Part shown: piece by piece, positions 7,611-8,837 of the stretch
Numbering within the stretch: position 1 is the first letter of the stretch
How the letters are laid out: each line of letters begins with the position of its first letter
DNA from: an uncultured Ruminococcus sp.
GTDB taxonomy: Bacteria > Bacillota > Clostridia > Oscillospirales > Ruminococcaceae
Length of the DNA stretch: 8,837 nucleotides
Assembly: GCA_947177715.1 (NCBI GenBank)
Contig: CAMWVM010000051.1
Coordinates: 1 to 8,837, forward strand
Reading direction: 5' to 3'
Program-made: the position numbers and the translations under genes
Notes under the pieces: generated by a model
Seen by the model: the letters and a program-made list of their open reading frames with translations, nothing else
What the model was told of the DNA's origin: nothing
The model's database searches: none

Positions 7611-7635
7611 AACATTGCAAACTTTTACAGATACA

Positions 7636-7664
7636 ATTATAGCACAATATAATTAATTTGTAAA
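7636..7664 (-). promoter_or_regulatory. promoter of the carA, carB-dapF, dapL operon
   Basis: On the minus strand TTTACA (7659-7664) is followed after 17 bases by a perfect TATAAT (7636-7641). TGC precedes the -10, so it is also an extended -10. This is the best sigma-A-type promoter in the window. Transcription should start near 7629, giving a leader of only about 35 bases, too short for a PyrR-type attenuator or a long riboswitch. Confidence 0.82.
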
Positions 7665-7731
7665 TAGGTATAAGACTATTGTTTTAAATTTATTAATAAT
7701 AAAAAAATCCTAATAAACATTATAAAAAATC

Positions 7732-7781
7732 ACCGTAAAATTAACATCGCCATATTTCTTAAATTTAACGACAATCACGGT
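7732..7781. repeat. imperfect inverted repeat in the divergent intergenic region
   Basis: ACCGT (7732-7736) and ACGGT (7777-7781) are inverted, and both are preceded by AATCAC in direct orientation (7728-7733 and 7773-7778). Read on the minus strand the arms extend to a nine-pair stem with one G-U pair and a two-base bulge, and are followed by GATTTTTTAT. The right arm lies in the spacer of the candidate plus-strand promoter. It could be an operator or a weak minus-strand terminator, or be chance in AT-rich DNA. Confidence 0.3.
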
Positions 7782-7794
7782 ATTTGCATATATT
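7765..7794 (+). promoter_or_regulatory. candidate promoter of the DUF3343/cysteine desulfurase genes
   Basis: TTAACG (7765-7770) and TATATT (7789-7794) are 18 bases apart, placing the transcription start near 7801 and a leader of about 50 bases before the first gene. The -10 matches five of six consensus bases but the -35 only four, so activity is uncertain. Confidence 0.4.
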
Positions 7795-7827
7795 AATAGT
7801 GGTCCTAGCTATTACTGCTTGAAGGAC
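7794..7827 (+). repeat. two overlapping, mutually exclusive small hairpins in the leader
   Basis: TAATAG (7794-7799) pairs with CTATTA (7809-7814) across a nine-base loop. Alternatively GTCCT-AGC (7802-7809) pairs with GCT and AGGAC (7817-7819 and 7823-7827) around a seven-base loop with a three-base bulge. The two share bases 7809-7814, so only one can form at a time. The first arm overlaps the candidate -10, so a DNA operator is as possible as an RNA switch. Neither has a T-tract. Confidence 0.3.
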
Positions 7828-7849
7828 AAAAAGAAAAGGTGGAATTTAT

Positions 7850-8068
7850 GTGGGTAAAACATTAATTACAATGACATCAATAACTTATGCAATGAAAGCA
7901 AAAGCAATCCTTAATAACAGAAAGATATACTGTGAAATAGAGAAAACTCCCAAAAACGTCGGAAGTGGGTGTGGATATTCAATAAGAATAAAAGACAACA
8001 TGAATTATGTTATAAAAGTTCTTGATGAAAACAATATTCCACATAAAAATGGTTACCAAATCTCTTAG
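7850..8068 (+). CDS. DUF3343 small protein (putative Se/S carrier-like)
   Basis: A 72-residue cytoplasmic protein with the pattern of the DUF3343 family (PF11823): an N-terminal strand (KTLITMTSITYAMKAK), a following strand with TP (EIEKTPKNV), and a conserved Cys41 in GSGCGYSIRI, plus Cys28. Members have been proposed to carry sulfur or selenium as a thiol-bound intermediate, but the biochemical role is not firmly established. The start is a GTG at 7850 behind AAAAGGTGGA (7834-7843). An ATG two bases earlier opens only a five-codon frame. The gene is complete and lies 96 bases before a class V aminotransferase/cysteine desulfurase family gene, an arrangement commonly seen in Firmicutes. That neighbour could load the carrier; this is inference. 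Confidence 0.8.
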   Translation: MGKTLITMTSITYAMKAKAILNNRKIYCEIEKTPKNVGSGCGYSIRIKDNMNYVIKVLDENNIPHKNGYQIS

Positions 8069-8100
8069 AAATTTGGCTATATTAATAAAAATATATTGTT

Positions 8101-8153
8101 TGACTTTCCGCTTAAGTCATTAATTCAAGCCATCAAATAACAGGCGGAGAAAG
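8101..8153 (+). repeat. potential stem-loops before the cysteine desulfurase gene
   Basis: TGACTT (8101-8106) and AAGTCA (8114-8119) form a six-pair hairpin with a seven-base loop. As an alternative, CTTTCCGC (8104-8111) can pair with GCGGA and AAG (8144-8148, 8151-8153) around a two-base bulge. The second fold would cover the first bases of the AAGGAGG at 8151-8157 and could lower translation. No T-tract follows, so it is not an intrinsic terminator. Evidence is base complementarity only. Confidence 0.3.
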
Positions 8154-8164
8154 GAGGCTATGTC

Positions 8165-8837
8165 TTGAATCGAATTGTAAACTTTGATAATTCTGCTACT
8201 ACATTTCCAAAGCCCGTTAACGTTAAAAATGCAGTTACTGCTGCAGTTGCAAAATACGGAGGAAATCCGGGACGAAGCGGTCACAAGCTATCAATGGAAG
8301 TATCTGCACAGGTTTTTAAAGTAAGAGAGCAAGCCGGAAAAATGTTTCACGCAGACACTGAAAATGTTGCATTCACTGCAAACTGTACCTTTGCGGTTAA
8401 TATGGCAGTCAAAGGTATTATGCAATACGGCGGTCACATTATAATTTCAGACTATGAGCACAATGCTGTGTCCAGGCCTGTTTATTCTTTATCACAAACA
8501 AGAGGTGTAGACTATTCAATCGCCAAAGTCGTGGACAGCACCGAAGAAACAATTTCAAACTTTGAAAAACTTATAAATCCCCGTACAAAATGCATATGCT
8601 GTACAGTTGCCTCAAACGTGACAGGACGAATACTTCCATATCGTGAAATTGCTGATTTATGCAAGAGAAAAGGACTATGCTTCATTTTAGACGGCGCTCA
8701 AGGTTGTGGATTGCTTAATTTATCACTGGATGACGGATTCAATTTTCTATGCACTGCAGGTCATAAATCTTTATATGGACCAACCGGTACCGGTTTACTG
8801 ATTACCGACGGAAAATATCCGCTGTCAACCATTATTG
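8165..8837 (+). CDS. cysteine desulfurase family protein (class V aminotransferase), 3' end cut by window edge
   Basis: An open frame of 224 codons runs to the window edge. It encodes a PLP enzyme of the class V aminotransferase/NifS-SufS fold, most like the EF2568-type family (TIGR01977). Seen are DNSATTFPKP at 8-17, the cofactor-stacking His99 in DYEHNAV, Asp176 and Gln179 in LDGAQGCG, and the Schiff-base Lys201 in TAGHKSLYGPTGTG. The region that would hold the persulfide-forming cysteine lies outside the window, so desulfurase activity cannot be confirmed. The start is a TTG at 8165 with AAGGAGG (8151-8157) seven bases upstream. An ATG at 8160 gives only ATG-TCT-TGA. It probably forms an operon with the DUF3343 gene. 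A role in iron-sulfur, tRNA thiolation or selenium metabolism is possible but not shown here. Confidence 0.88.
   Translation, partial: MNRIVNFDNSATTFPKPVNVKNAVTAAVAKYGGNPGRSGHKLSMEVSAQVFKVREQAGKMFHADTENVAFTANCTFAVNMAVKGIMQYGGHIIISDYEHNAVSRPVYSLSQTRGVDYSIAKVVDSTEETISNFEKLINPRTKCICCTVASNVTGRILPYREIADLCKRKGLCFILDGAQGCGLLNLSLDDGFNFLCTAGHKSLYGPTGTGLLITDGKYPLSTII

Noticed and set aside
7595..7615. ATG at 7615 as the carA start
   Set aside because: The strong AAAGGAGGAG lies downstream of it, and it would add seven residues not typical of CarA. The GTG at 7594 fits better.
7719..7724. Second TATAAT on the minus strand as an upstream carA promoter
   Set aside because: No acceptable -35 is found 16-18 bases upstream, and the promoter at 7636-7664 is much better.

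Overview
This window looks like chromosomal DNA from a low-GC Gram-positive anaerobe of the Clostridia, possibly near Ruminococcaceae/Oscillospiraceae. The grounds are AT-rich intergenic DNA, strong AGGAGG-type ribosome binding sites, several GTG/TTG starts, lysine synthesis through LL-diaminopimelate aminotransferase, a short ThiF of the clostridial type, and a DUF3343/cysteine desulfurase pair. The lineage is inferred from gene content only.

Layout, left to right. Positions 1-1011 (minus strand) hold the start of a thiamin thiazole operon: a candidate promoter, a TPP riboswitch aptamer, an intrinsic terminator, thiS, then thiF, which runs off the left edge. Positions about 1017-1210 (plus strand) hold a remnant of an EamA/DMT-type transporter gene, squeezed between the thi control region and dapL. 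Positions 1207-7664 (minus strand) are a compact operon: a strong promoter, carA, a carB-dapF fusion gene, then dapL, with gaps of about 25 bases. Positions 7665-7849 are a divergent control region. Positions 7850-8837 (plus strand) hold a small DUF3343 protein and a class V aminotransferase/cysteine desulfurase family gene cut by the right edge.

The most striking feature is the single 1351-codon frame that joins a full-length carbamoyl phosphate synthase large subunit (about 1064 residues) to a full-length diaminopimelate epimerase (about 287 residues). Both active-site cysteines of the epimerase are present. The next gene, dapL, makes the substrate of that epimerase. The operon therefore combines carbamoyl phosphate supply (pyrimidines, arginine) with the last two steps to meso-diaminopimelate (cell wall, lysine). 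The epimerase start codon inside the fusion has no visible ribosome binding site, so the fused protein is the expected product.

Sulfur handling appears at both ends. On the left is a sulfur carrier and its activating enzyme under TPP control. On the right is a possible sulfur or selenium donor pair. Nothing in the window resembles a phage, insertion sequence, CRISPR array or defence system.
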